From JBQTKD01 sp052389435 (GTDB lineage: Bacteria; Actinomycetota; Actinomycetes; Sporichthyales; Sporichthyaceae), in the NCBI GenBank assembly GCA_052389435.1, contig JBQTIB010000025.1:1-62310 (forward strand): DNA of 62,310 nt, read 5' to 3'. The stretch's first letter is position 1. Each line of letters begins with the position of its first letter. The notes beneath the pieces were generated by a model, which had not been told where the DNA came from, did no database searches, and saw only the letters and a program-made list of their open reading frames with translations. Positions 16,137 through 24,702 of the stretch are shown in pieces. Made by a program: the position numbers and the translations under genes.

Positions 16137-17006
16137 CTAGGAGTCCATCGGCTGGCGGATCTGGGCCGCGAGCAGGCGCAGCCAGTGGTGGGCGAAGGCG
16201 GGTTCGCGTTCGAGGACTCGGGCGATCGCCACGCGCGTGGTCCGCCGGCCCCCGAGGTCGACGAGGGCGACGGCCTCGGCGAGCGCGGCGCGGGCCGCCT
16301 CGTCGTGGCGTGGGCCGGGCTGCTCGGGAATGTTCCACTGGCCCGGGTGCAGCGAACGAGTCAGCTTGGGCTGCTGCTCGGCCCAGTAGGTCCACAGGTC
16401 CGGGTCCAGCGACACGTTGACGACGGCGCCCGCGGGGAGCTCCTCGAGCCAGTCGACGTGCTGCTGCCACCGCCAGGTCTTCGGGCTCGTCGGCCTGCGG
16501 GAGGTGATGCCGACGAAGCGCAGCCGCTGGCGAGCGATCTCCCACGGCACGTCCTGCTCCACGGCCCACTCGCGCAGGAGGTGGAAAAGCCCGGTGAACG
16601 TGCGGCCCCCGGCGACGAGATCCACCAGCGCGATCGGTTCGCGTCCGGTCAGGTGCTCGGGGGACAGGCCGCTGGCGGCCAGGATCGCGCGGGCCTGCGC
16701 GATCTGGTCCGCGGACATGACGGCGGGGTCCTCGCGCACGGAGTACGCGAGACGCGCGAGGCGGTCCCGGTGGTCGGTGCCTGCGAGCACGCCGCTGAGC
16801 AGATCGAACAGTGAATCGGCCGAGCGGCCGACGAACAGCAGCCGACCGCCGCCGCACCGCGCGAGGGTTTTCGCGGCACAGTCGACGAGTTCGTCGAGGT
16901 CGGGCAGGCGCGGCGGATCGATGCCGGCCACGAGCGTGCCCAGTTGCTCTCTGGGCACGAGACTCCAGCGGAAGGGGGTCGGAACGTCGCGCGGCACCGT
17001 TGCCAT
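16137..17006 (-). CDS. Phosphoribosyltransferase-like protein, unknown
   Basis: 289 aa. GGGRLLFVGRSADSLFDLL (residues ~51-70) and EPIALVDLVAGGRTFTGLF resemble the two phosphate-handling loops of PRTase-fold proteins (VDLVAGGRTF in place of the PRPP loop). SPKTWRWQQHVDWLEELPAGAVVNVSLDPDLWTYW and QPKLTRSLHPGQW are strongly patterned, and I recall similar actinobacterial hypothetical proteins. The substrate is unknown and catalysis is not established. It is convergent with the DUF2786 gene, 10 bp apart. Confidence 0.6.
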   Translation of the reverse strand: MATVPRDVPTPFRWSLVPREQLGTLVAGIDPPRLPDLDELVDCAAKTLARCGGGRLLFVGRSADSLFDLLSGVLAGTDHRDRLARLAYSVREDPAVMSADQIAQARAILAASGLSPEHLTGREPIALVDLVAGGRTFTGLFHLLREWAVEQDVPWEIARQRLRFVGITSRRPTSPKTWRWQQHVDWLEELPAGAVVNVSLDPDLWTYWAEQQPKLTRSLHPGQWNIPEQPGPRHDEAARAALAEAVALVDLGGRRTTRVAIARVLEREPAFAHHWLRLLAAQIRQPMDS

Positions 17007-17111
17007 GCCCCGACGCTAGCCGGCCCGATCGCGCGACACACCCCCCGCGGAGTTACGTCTGGGTGACGGGCCGCGAGCCTGCGCCGGCCGCGGGCGACCG
17101 TGGCAGGCGCG

Positions 17112-18605
17112 TCAGAGGCGGATGATCGAGGGGGCAACCGTCGCGATCTTGATGGTGGGACGGGAGCCGAGCGGTGCGACGCGCGCGGCGACGGGCGCCG
17201 CGACCGCGTCCTCCCCGTCGGCCGCAGGCACGACCGGCTCCGCCGCCGCGGCCTTGGGACGGCGGGTGGCGGCCTTGCGCGGAGTCTTGGGCTTTGCCGG
17301 ACCGGCGTCGGCGGCCGCAGGAGCCTTCGGCGCGGCCTTGGACGTGGCCTTGGCCTTCGCCGGCGGCTGCGGTGCGAGCGGTTCGAAGGAGGCGTCGAGT
17401 CCGGCTTCGGAGGTCGGCTGGGGCGCGGACTGGACTGCGGACCCTGCCGGGGCGAACAGGCTGAGATCGGCCGGGGCGAGCATGCGCGGCGGCGCAGCGC
17501 CTGCGGCGGCGGTCGGGACGGGCGCGGCGGTCGGCACGGGTGCGGCGGTCGGCACGGGTGCGCAGGTGGGGACCGGCTGGGCGGCAGGGATGGGCTGGGC
17601 GGGCTGGGTAGCACGGACGGGCTGGGCGGCCGGGAGGGGCTGGGCGGCCGGGACGGGCGGGGCGGCCGGGACCGGCTGGCGGACGGCCACGACCGGCTGG
17701 GCCGCGGGAGCCCGGGAGATGTGGGAGGGGGCGGCCGGCTGCGAGGCCGCCGCCTTGCGCGGTGCGCGGGCGGCCCGGGGCTTGCGGGCCGAGGTCAGCT
17801 GGGTGCTCACCGCGGCCATGTGCTCGGCCAGTTCGGCCAGCGCAAGGTCGGACTCCTCCTCGAGGACGGCGAGCTGGTCGGCGACCGAGTTGGCCAGGTC
17901 GGCGGCGACGGCGTGGGCCTCGGCGAGCGTGGACTCCTGGGTCCGAGCGGCGCGTTCGGCGACGGCGACGCTCTCCTTGCGCAGCTGCTGCGCGATCTGC
18001 TGCGCGGTGCGCAGCGCGTGGTCGGCGGCTGTCTGACGCTGCATCAGGTCGGCTTCGATGGCCTCGTGCGCGACGTGCACGGCGTTCTCCGCCGCCAGAG
18101 CCGCCTGCGAGGCCTGCTCCGCCGAGTCGGCCAGGATCTGCTCGGCGATCGGCTGAACGTTCGCGACGAACTCGTCGGCCTGCGCCAGGACGCGGTCGGC
18201 CTCCTCGCGTGCGCTGGCCAGCCAGTCGTCGGTCATGGCCTGCACGCGGCGTTCTTCGGCCTCGGCTCGGCCGTAGACCTCCCCGAGGTAGGCCGCGACG
18301 AGGGAGTTCGCGCGATCGCGCTGGAGGTTGGCGGAGGTCTCCTCGGCGGCCACCACCCGGCGCGCGTGCTCCCAGGAGCCCACGAGCAGGTCGGCGGCCG
18401 CGCGGATCGCCTGGTCGCGCTGGGGGTCGTCCTGGCGGAACTGCGCCGAACGGTCGACCGCCGCGAGTTGCTCTTCGAGCTTGGCGATCCGGGCGTTGAG
18501 CTGTTCGAGGTGTCCCGCCTCGGCGCGGATCACGGCGTCCACTGCGGGGCGGTCGTAGCCGCGCAGGGCGGTCTCAAAGCGCGGACTGGCGTCGATCACG
18601 GCCAT
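17112..18605 (-). CDS. DivIVA-like coiled-coil protein with Pro/Ala and basic tail
   Basis: 497 aa from ATG 18605 with GGAG 8 nt upstream. The N-terminus (FETALRGYDRPAVDAVI) resembles the DivIVA start that binds curved membrane. A long coiled coil covers about residues 30-260 (HLEQLNARIAKLEEQLA; many heptads). A Pro/Ala/Gln-rich segment follows with PVPTAAPVPTAA repeats, then a Lys/Arg/Ala tail (KPKTPRKAATRRPKAA) that could bind nucleic acid or anionic lipid. A cytoskeletal or polar scaffold role is plausible for a filamentous or budding actinobacterium; this is inference. Confidence 0.6.
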   Translation of the reverse strand: MAVIDASPRFETALRGYDRPAVDAVIRAEAGHLEQLNARIAKLEEQLAAVDRSAQFRQDDPQRDQAIRAAADLLVGSWEHARRVVAAEETSANLQRDRANSLVAAYLGEVYGRAEAEERRVQAMTDDWLASAREEADRVLAQADEFVANVQPIAEQILADSAEQASQAALAAENAVHVAHEAIEADLMQRQTAADHALRTAQQIAQQLRKESVAVAERAARTQESTLAEAHAVAADLANSVADQLAVLEEESDLALAELAEHMAAVSTQLTSARKPRAARAPRKAAASQPAAPSHISRAPAAQPVVAVRQPVPAAPPVPAAQPLPAAQPVRATQPAQPIPAAQPVPTCAPVPTAAPVPTAAPVPTAAAGAAPPRMLAPADLSLFAPAGSAVQSAPQPTSEAGLDASFEPLAPQPPAKAKATSKAAPKAPAAADAGPAKPKTPRKAATRRPKAAAAEPVVPAADGEDAVAAPVAARVAPLGSRPTIKIATVAPSIIRL

Positions 18606-18941
18606 GGCGGGGGCTCCGTTCACAGGTCGCGTCGGCGACGACACCACGACGGGACCCGACGCCAAGCGCCCGTCGGATACACCCTGCGGCGAAAGTGGTG
18701 TCTGTGTCAGGAGGGGTTCTAGAGATTTGATCTTTCCCGAGAAGCTTGATTGCTTTGTGTTCATTCGCCCCATCTGTCCCACGCGCACCGGGTCACGACG
18801 AGATGTCGACCGGTGCTGGTCCGGCCACCCGGCTCGGCGCGGGCGGAGGCGTACTGTCGCCAGTGCCACCCCGGACCCCCACGGCGATCGGCGGTAACTT
18901 CCGGGACCGTAGGTTCGGCGGCCTAGGGGCTCGCGGACGGT
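18606..18941. other. 336-bp intergenic region
   Basis: No convincing gene. The part nearest the DivIVA-like start is unusually AT-rich for this genome (around 18720-18775: runs such as GATTTGATCTTTC and TTGATTGCTTTGTG). It is the likeliest place for that gene's promoter. I could not assign a sigma-factor consensus. Confidence 0.3.
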
Positions 18942-19577
18942 TCAGCCGCCGAAGGCCTCGTCGAAGGCTTTCTCGTACCCGGGCGTCGCGGGGCCGCTGA
19001 AGCCGCAGCCGTTGACGGTGCCGTCGGTCGCGGTGACCAGGTACCGCTGGCCCGTCGCGAACTCGACGCCCGGGATCAGGGCGGGGGAGAGGTCGCCGGG
19101 GGGAAGGGCGATGGTCACGAGGTCCGTGTCGCCGCCCCGGAACCAGCGGTCGACGTCGATCGTGACGGTCTCCGCTCCGACGGCGGTGGCCGTGCCGGCG
19201 AAGGCCACGGGCATGGTGCGCAGGCCCTCGGCGTCGAAGGCGAGGCACATCTGCATCGCCGGATCGCCGCCCGGCGCCTTCAGCGCAAGGGAGGTGAGAG
19301 CCAGATCGGCGGTCTGCGCGCCGCCGTCGCCGCCTCCCAGCTGCGAGACGCCGATGCCGAGCGCGAGGACGGCCACCGAGGCGGCGGCTGCCAGGATCGC
19401 GCGGGGGCGGCGACGGAGCGGGAGGACGGCGGCGGAGGCGGGTTCTTCGGTCTGTGTGGACTGCATGATCTGCTCCAGAAGGTGGCGGGCCTGCGGACTG
19501 GTCACTGGCTCGACGGGGACCCCGTCCATGGGGTCGAGGCGGGAGAGCATTCGGCGCAGTTCTTCGTCTTCGCTCAC
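18942..19577 (-). CDS. Probable anti-sigma factor (membrane)
   Basis: 211 aa from a GTG at 19577 that overlaps the sigma gene's TGA (GTGA). The acidic cytoplasmic N-terminus (SEDEELRRMLSRLDPMDG) is followed by one membrane helix (AILAAAASVAVLALGIGVSQL, about residues 60-80). The ~130-residue outside domain has two Cys (MCLAF and VNGCGF). It lacks the HxxxCxxC zinc motif of ZAS anti-sigmas. The overlap with an ECF sigma gene and the one-helix topology support anti-sigma activity; the signal sensed is unknown. Confidence 0.65.
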   Translation of the reverse strand: MSEDEELRRMLSRLDPMDGVPVEPVTSPQARHLLEQIMQSTQTEEPASAAVLPLRRRPRAILAAAASVAVLALGIGVSQLGGGDGGAQTADLALTSLALKAPGGDPAMQMCLAFDAEGLRTMPVAFAGTATAVGAETVTIDVDRWFRGGDTDLVTIALPPGDLSPALIPGVEFATGQRYLVTATDGTVNGCGFSGPATPGYEKAFDEAFGG

Positions 19578-20107
19578 TGCTCGCTCCCTCCCTGTCGATC
19601 CGTAGATGTCCGGCCCCTTCCTGGTTCTTTCGCGGCTCCCAACTTTTCCTTCAACTTCCCCACGGCCCGGTGCAGGCGGATGCTCGCGGCGTTCGGGGTG
19701 ATGTCCAGAACGGTGGCGATCTCCCGCGGGGCAAGCTGTTCCCAGGCCCAGAGGCGAAGGAGTTCGCGGTCGGCCTCGGGCAACTCCGCCAGCGCCTCCT
19801 CGAGCGCGGAATGGTCTGGGCCCTCGCCCTCGGCGGGCTCCCGGGCGATGCGCAGGGTCAACCGGTCCTGGCGGTTGCCGCCGCGGACCGCGTTGGCCAG
19901 GCATCCGCGGGCGACGCCGTAGGCCCAGGCCAGCGGCGCCTCGGCGGGAATGTCGTCGACGCGGCGCCACAGGACGAGCAGGACGTCGCCGAGGACGTCT
20001 TCGGCGGTGGCGCGGTCGGTGCGGCGACGCAGGTAGCGCGCCAGCGGTTGGTAGGCGGTCGCCACGAACGCCTCGAACTCGGCGCGTCGGTCGGCAGCAG
20101 TCGGCAC
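19574..20107 (-). CDS. ECF sigma factor
   Basis: 177 aa from GTG 20107. Region 2: FEAFVATAYQPLARYLRRRTDRATAEDVLGDVLLVLWRRVDDIP and AWAYGVARGCLANAVRGGNRQDRL. Region 4: EALAELPEADRELLRLWAWEQLAPREIATVLDITPNAASIRLHRAVGKLKEKL. It directs RNA polymerase to a small regulon and is probably held by the overlapping anti-sigma protein. No ribosome-binding site stands out before the GTG. It is divergent from the DUF4334 gene by 66 bp, where its own promoter could lie. Confidence 0.85.
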   Translation of the reverse strand: MPTAADRRAEFEAFVATAYQPLARYLRRRTDRATAEDVLGDVLLVLWRRVDDIPAEAPLAWAYGVARGCLANAVRGGNRQDRLTLRIAREPAEGEGPDHSALEEALAELPEADRELLRLWAWEQLAPREIATVLDITPNAASIRLHRAVGKLKEKLGAAKEPGRGRTSTDRQGGSEQ

Positions 20108-20173
20108 GTAGGCAGGATGTCCGGACCGCGGCGGATTCTTTCGTCGGCGCACCGAACCGGCGAAGATGGACCG

Positions 20174-20722
20174 ATGACCACCGACGAAGCCACCGCGCAG
20201 ACCCTCGCCGACCTCCGCGCGGGCGGAGACCTCGCGGCGGGCCTGGCCTACTTCGACGCGCTGCCCGCGGTCGAAGTCGAGGAGATGCTCGGCGCCTGGC
20301 GTGGGTCGGGATTCGACACGGGTCACCCACTCGACGGTCTGCTCGAGCAGTTCGCGTGGCACGGGAAGCGGTTCGAAGGCGTCGACGCGGTCCACCCGCT
20401 CGTGGTCCGGACGCCTCGGGGGCTGCGCTACGTCGACCCGGCGCGCCTGGCGATGCCGTTGGTCGCGCGGGCGCCGCGGGTCGCCCACCATCCGGTGACG
20501 GCTCGGATCTTCCCGCTGGTCCGGCCGCTGCTGCTGACCCGCCGCCCGAAGGCTCGGGTCTGCGCGACGCACTACCGCGGCGTCGTCTCCGCGACGATGG
20601 TCTACCGGGACCTGCCGATCCACGACGTGTTCCGCCGGGTCGATGGGACAACGCTGCTCGGCGTCAGCGAAATGGCCTGGTTCGACCGCCCGCTGCTGTT
20701 CGTGCTCGAGCGCGAGGGCTGA
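20174..20722 (+). CDS. DUF4334 (GXWXG) protein
   Basis: 182 aa. The GXWXG part (VEEMLGAWRGSGFDTGHPLDGLLEQFAWHGKRFEG) is followed by DUF4334 (HYRGVVSATMVYRDLPIHDVFRRVDGTTLLGVSEMAW...LLFVLER), the normal two-part layout. A predicted lipocalin-like small-ligand fold; function unknown. It is divergent from the ECF sigma gene, so it could be a regulon member (inference only). Confidence 0.8.
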   Translation: MTTDEATAQTLADLRAGGDLAAGLAYFDALPAVEVEEMLGAWRGSGFDTGHPLDGLLEQFAWHGKRFEGVDAVHPLVVRTPRGLRYVDPARLAMPLVARAPRVAHHPVTARIFPLVRPLLLTRRPKARVCATHYRGVVSATMVYRDLPIHDVFRRVDGTTLLGVSEMAWFDRPLLFVLEREG

Positions 20723-20773
20723 GCGGGCCGCCCGAACGACGTCCGGACGGCCCGACTCCAACCGGTCTACGGC

Positions 20774-21127
20774 TCAGCGCAGGCCGAGCTTGTTCGAGCA
20801 GGCGGGCCAGGCGCCCCAGCCCTGGGTGTCGAGCACCTTCTCCGCGACGCGGATCTGTTCGAGCTTGTTGGCGCGGTGGGCGAGTTCGGCGAAGCGTTCG
20901 CCGCCCATCGCGTCCCAGGTTCCGTCGGCGAACTGCAGGCCGCCGTAGAACCCGTTGCCGGTGTTGGCGCGCCAGTTGCCGCCGCTCTCGCACTCGGCCA
21001 GGGCCTCCCAGGTGTTCATCGAGGCCGCCGAGGCCGGCGCGGCCGAGACGACGGCGCCGATCGGCAGGGCGAGGGCGAGGGCGAGGGCAGAGTTGCGGAC
21101 AGTGCGAAACGTACGAGACGTGGACAA
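20774..21127 (-). CDS. Rpf-like transglycosylase
   Basis: 117 aa. A signal peptide of ~35 residues (ALALALALPIGAVVSAAPASAA) is followed by a minimal resuscitation-promoting-factor domain, TWEALAECESGGNW...GFYGGLQFADGTWDAMGG...RVAEKVLDTQGWGAWPACS. The catalytic Glu47 is in CESGGNW, and the two Cys flank the domain. It cleaves peptidoglycan and stimulates outgrowth of dormant cells or spores. The TTG at 21127 is chosen because GGGGGA lies 7 nt upstream and the signal peptide starts there. No LysM or other wall-binding domain is present. Confidence 0.85.
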   Translation of the reverse strand: MSTSRTFRTVRNSALALALALPIGAVVSAAPASAASMNTWEALAECESGGNWRANTGNGFYGGLQFADGTWDAMGGERFAELAHRANKLEQIRVAEKVLDTQGWGAWPACSNKLGLR

Positions 21128-21428
21128 GACAATTCCCCCGAGCACCGTCGGAGAGGGAACTCCGCGCCGTCCGACGAGCACATCGGTTCCGGTCCCGCCG
21201 GACGGCGTCGGTGCGCGGGTCCCGGACCGCGCACGTTCACGCGGCGGTCACCACGCTAGGGGCACGCCTGCGTCGGGTGGACGACGTTCGCGGCCGTGAG
21301 GCAGGCCACGGTGTAGCCGAACCCGCAGGTCGCGGCGGCGTGTCGGAGGCGACGCACCGCCGCGATCCGAGTGATCAGGGTCTCGAAATCGTCAAGCCGA
21401 GATGCGATCTGACGCCCCGAAAGCCGTC

Positions 21429-22643
21429 TCAGCCGGTCAGGGCCTGCTTGAGCCGCGCCGCGTCGAAGGTCGTCGCCGGAGGCAGCGCCGCGCCGTCGAG
21501 CAGCAGCTGCGGGGTGCCGGTGTTGCCGTCGCGACTGGCTCGGTCGTCGATGCGGCGGGCCCAGGCGGCGTAGGTCTGCTCGTGGACGGCCGTCACCCAC
21601 GCGGGGTCGGTCAAACCGATGCCCCGGCCGAGCGCGATCAGCTCCCGGGCGGTGTAGCCGCCGCTGTGCTCGGCGGGCTGGTGGGCGAACAGCGCCCTGC
21701 GCAGGTCGGCGAATCGGCCCGCGTCCTGCGCGGCGCCGAGCGCGGCCACGGCGCGCACGCTCTCCGGGCCGAGGAAGCTGCGCATCCGGTACTCGACGCG
21801 GACCTGTCCGGTCTCCACTGCGTCGGTCAACACCGAGCCGGGGCCGTCCTCGAACTGCTTGCAGATCGGGCACTGCGGGTCCTCGTAGACCACGACGGTC
21901 CGTGGCGCATCCGCCTGCCCGACCAGGATGCCGCCGGCCGCGGTGACGCCCGCGGGAATGCGCTGCGGCGCGCCCGGGGCGGTGGCCGCGGCGATCGCGA
22001 CGGCGGAACCGGAGCCGACGAGCAGGGCGGCGACGACGCCGAGGGACACGCGCCGTTGGAGGCGGGAGTACCGTTCGCGGGCGGCTGCGGCCCGGGGGAC
22101 TGCGGTCCGTGCCGGCACCGCCGGGTCCGGTGCCGCGGGCGGCCGCGGACCGACGGCCCATCTCGAGCGGCCGATCAGGGCGACCGTCACCGCCACCGCG
22201 AGCAGGACCGCGTCGCGGACGATCTCCCCTGCGTACTGCGGGTTGTCGGTGGGGCCGCCGCCGCCGAAGCAGCCGCAGTCGATCCGCAGGCCGCGGGCGG
22301 CGGCAGAGGCGATACCGGCCGTGAAGACGGCCAGCAGACCCGCGGCGATCGCGGCGGACAGGCGCAGCGCGACGCCGAGCAGCAGCGCGCCGGCGAGCAG
22401 GAGCTCGAAGGCCGGGAGGCCACGCCCCACCAGGGTTTCCAGGCCCTCGGGCAGCAGTTCGTAGGCGCGCACGGCGCGCACGCTCGCGGCGGGATCGGCG
22501 ATCTTGCTCAGCCCGGCGACGGCGAACACCCCGGCGAGGGCGAGCCGGCCCGCCGTGGCCAGCCAGGGCAGCGCGGGACGGTCGAGGCGTCGGGAGGGAA
22601 GCGGGGCAGGGTCTTGGGCGGCAGGATGCAGTGCGGTCGTCAC
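21429..22643 (-). CDS. MauE/DoxX-like membrane domain fused to DsbA-like thioredoxin
   Basis: 404 aa. Residues ~25-165 are a four-helix MauE/DoxX-like membrane domain (GRLALAGVFAVAGLSKIADP; LPAFELLLAGALLLGVALRL; IDCGCFGGGG with vicinal Cys). Another helix follows (VSLGVVAALLVGSGSAVAIAA), then a DsbA/DSBA-like thioredoxin domain with CPIC active site (YEDPQCPICKQF) and GTPQLLLDG. It probably forms or isomerises disulfides in exported proteins, with the membrane domain supplying redox equivalents. It is followed closely by the membrane protein gene upstream, likely the same transcript. Confidence 0.8.
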   Translation of the reverse strand: MTTALHPAAQDPAPLPSRRLDRPALPWLATAGRLALAGVFAVAGLSKIADPAASVRAVRAYELLPEGLETLVGRGLPAFELLLAGALLLGVALRLSAAIAAGLLAVFTAGIASAAARGLRIDCGCFGGGGPTDNPQYAGEIVRDAVLLAVAVTVALIGRSRWAVGPRPPAAPDPAVPARTAVPRAAAARERYSRLQRRVSLGVVAALLVGSGSAVAIAAATAPGAPQRIPAGVTAAGGILVGQADAPRTVVVYEDPQCPICKQFEDGPGSVLTDAVETGQVRVEYRMRSFLGPESVRAVAALGAAQDAGRFADLRRALFAHQPAEHSGGYTARELIALGRGIGLTDPAWVTAVHEQTYAAWARRIDDRASRDGNTGTPQLLLDGAALPPATTFDAARLKQALTG

Positions 22644-22691
22644 GAGAGGTCTCCACGAGGTCTGAGGCGCCCGGCCCCGACGTCGCGGAAC

Positions 22692-23348
22692 CTAGGCGGT
22701 ACTGGGCCGAACTCGATACGCGCGCGGGGCGGGCGGACCACGGCGCGGGAGAGTGCGGACCAGATGCAGGACTCGGGGAAGGGGCCGGTCCTCGGCCGCC
22801 GGCACGGACGCCGCGGGCACGGCCGGCTGCGCGATCTGACGCAGCGCCAGAACGAGGCGCAGGACCCGCGACGGGCGCAGCGCCTCGCGGAGCAGGGTCA
22901 GGGCGGCGGCGAGGCCGTCGAGCGAGCGGCGGCTGCCGTGCACCGCGAAGGCGAGCAGTACGCACGCGAGCATCTGCGCGGCGAACAGTGCCCACCCAGC
23001 CTGGGCGGTCAGCGCGCCGAGCGGGCCCCCGCGCGTCTGGGTGCCGGGTGGACAGCAGGTCAGGCCCGCCGGGGTCAGGCTCATCGGCCGGCCCGTGGCC
23101 AACCCCACCGCGACGTGCGTTGCAAGCTGGGCCAGCACGAGCACCGCGGCCAGGCTCCGCACGCGGGTGGTCCGCGAGGCGAGCGGCCACAGCACCGCCC
23201 CGAGGACGAGACAGGCTCCGAGCAGGGCGGTCGAGGGCGGCGCGGCGCCGTCGCTGCTCGCGCGCAGCGCGACGTGGGTGCCCACGGCGGTGAACGATCC
23301 GGCGGCGGCGAGCACGGCGCCGGAGCGCCACGCGCTCTGGTGCGCCAC
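22692..23348 (-). CDS. Multi-pass membrane protein, unknown
   Basis: 218 aa from GTG 23348 with GGGGAGG 4 nt upstream; a GTG at 23420 would add 24 residues. Four membrane helices: AVLAAAGSFTAVGTHVAL, STALLGACLVLGAVLWPLA, SLAAVLVLAQLATHVAVGLA, GWALFAAQMLACVLLAFAVHG. A TCCPPG motif lies between helices 3 and 4, and the tail is basic. The vicinal Cys and position directly upstream of the MauE-DsbA gene (49 bp) suggest a redox or metal role at the membrane. I do not recognise the family. Confidence 0.6.
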   Translation of the reverse strand: MAHQSAWRSGAVLAAAGSFTAVGTHVALRASSDGAAPPSTALLGACLVLGAVLWPLASRTTRVRSLAAVLVLAQLATHVAVGLATGRPMSLTPAGLTCCPPGTQTRGGPLGALTAQAGWALFAAQMLACVLLAFAVHGSRRSLDGLAAALTLLREALRPSRVLRLVLALRQIAQPAVPAASVPAAEDRPLPRVLHLVRTLPRRGPPAPRAYRVRPSTA

Positions 23349-23508
23349 GCCGCCTCCCCGCAGGTTGCTCACGACCGAGAAGTCGTCCGGACCGCCGTCG
23401 GCGTTCCGCGACTGCTCCACTCCCGAGGCAGGGTGCGCCCGCGAACTGTGGGCGGGCTGAGGACCGGCTGTCGGGGTCGTAGGAGGCGTTCGTTCGGTCG
23501 GCGGCGGG

Positions 23509-23655
23509 TCAGCCGAGCGTGGCCCCGCGGTGGCGCCGGGTGTCGGGGCGCGGCGTTCGGGGATCGCCGACGGCCGCGACGAGCCGTTCCTCCTGGCGGA
23601 CGGCGACTGCGACGAGCACGGCCATCAGGCACAGCATGGCGAGGACGAGGAGCAT
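23509..23655 (-). CDS. Membrane microprotein B (48 aa)
   Basis: ATG 23655 to TGA 23509. A hydrophobic helix (MLLVLAMLCLMAVLVAVA) is followed by VRQEERLVAAVGDPRTPRPDTRR. It is a clear paralogue of microprotein A at 13080: the shared pattern is LLVLAML...LVAVA.RQE..L.A.VGDPR.PRPD.R. The start lacks a strong ribosome-binding site. It lies 78 bp downstream of the last ABC transporter gene, on the same strand. Function unknown. Confidence 0.6.
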   Translation of the reverse strand: MLLVLAMLCLMAVLVAVAVRQEERLVAAVGDPRTPRPDTRRHRGATLG

Positions 23656-23733
23656 GGCGGGCCAATCGGTTCGGGGCGTCGAACTGTTGGATGGCTCTTG
23701 CCCGGCGCGCGGTCGGCCACCCCGAGACCTCGG

Positions 23734-24702
23734 TCACGATGTGGGAGAGATTCGACTCTCGACCAGGTGGCAGGCGACCCGGCGGCCCGGTGCCACGTCG
23801 AGAAGGACCGGATCGTCCGAAACGCACCGATCGAACGCGTGCGGGCAGCGGGTACGGAACCGGCAGCCCGACGGCGGGGCGAGCGGGCTCGGTGGCTCCC
23901 CGTGCAGGACGACCCGCTCGCGGGTGCCGGGGTCGGCCGCGGGGACGGCCGCGACGAGCGCTCGGGTGTAGGGGTGGAGCGGGTCGCGGGCGATCGCGTG
24001 CGCGTCCCCGGTCTCCACGATGCGACCGAGGTACATGACGGCGATCTCGTCGCTCACGTGCTCGACGACGGCGAGGTCGTGCGCGATGAAGACGCTGGCG
24101 AGGCCGCGTTCGGCGACGAGGTCGGTGAACAGGTTGAGCACCTGAGCCTGCACCGAGACGTCGAGGGCGGCGACGGGTTCGTCGCACACGATCAGGTCCG
24201 GTTCCGCGGCCAGGGCACGGGCGATGCCGACGCGCTGGCGTTGACCCCCGGACAGTTCGTGGGGCCGGCGACCGGCCCGGCTCGGGTCCAGCCCCACGCG
24301 GTCCAGCAGGGCCGCGACCCGGTCGGTTCGTTCGCGGCCGCGGGCCAGGCCGTGCACCGCCATCGGCTCGGCGATGCTCGCGCCGATCGGGTGCCGCGGA
24401 TCGAGCGAGGCGTAGGGGTCCTGGAAGACCACGGCGGTCCGCCGGCGCAGGGTCCGCAGCGCGCGGCGTCGCGCGGTGGTGACGTCGGCGCCGTCGAAGT
24501 GCACCCGACCGGAGGTGGGCTCGACAAGGCGCAGCGCCGCGAGGCCGAGGGTGGACTTGCCGCATCCGGATTCGCCGACGAGGCCCAGCGTTCGGCCGCG
24601 CTCGAGGCGCAGGCTCACGCCGTCGACCGCGCGCAGCACACCGCCGCGTCGGGCCGGGAAGTGCACGTGCAGGTCGTCGAGTGCCAACAGCGCCTCGGTC
24701 AT
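23734..24702 (-). CDS. Peptide/nickel ABC transporter ATPase (OppF/DppF type)
   Basis: 322 aa. Walker A GESGCGKST, Q-loop VVFQDPYASLDP, signature LSGGQRQRVGIARALA, Walker B LIVCDEPVAALD, H-loop IAHDL. The C-terminal oligopeptide-transporter extension contains a Cys cluster (SGCRFRTRCPHAFDRC). It drives import with its partner at 24699 and the two permeases upstream. Its ATG overlaps the stop of the upstream ATPase gene (ATGA), so the two are co-translated. Confidence 0.9.
   Translation of the reverse strand: MTEALLALDDLHVHFPARRGGVLRAVDGVSLRLERGRTLGLVGESGCGKSTLGLAALRLVEPTSGRVHFDGADVTTARRRALRTLRRRTAVVFQDPYASLDPRHPIGASIAEPMAVHGLARGRERTDRVAALLDRVGLDPSRAGRRPHELSGGQRQRVGIARALAAEPDLIVCDEPVAALDVSVQAQVLNLFTDLVAERGLASVFIAHDLAVVEHVSDEIAVMYLGRIVETGDAHAIARDPLHPYTRALVAAVPAADPGTRERVVLHGEPPSPLAPPSGCRFRTRCPHAFDRCVSDDPVLLDVAPGRRVACHLVESRISPTS

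Noticed and set aside
17100..18722. Long open frame on the + strand opposite the DivIVA-like gene
   Set aside because: Its codons are the antisense of a convincing coiled-coil gene; Gly/Arg-rich composition is typical of GC-driven shadow frames. The same applies to long + frames at 21402-24038, 27351-30107 and 45117-47519.
21128..21300. c-di-AMP (ydaO) riboswitch before the Rpf-like gene, as known for rpf genes in Streptomyces
   Set aside because: The leader is GC-rich and structured, but I could not find the conserved core of the motif. A covariance search would decide.
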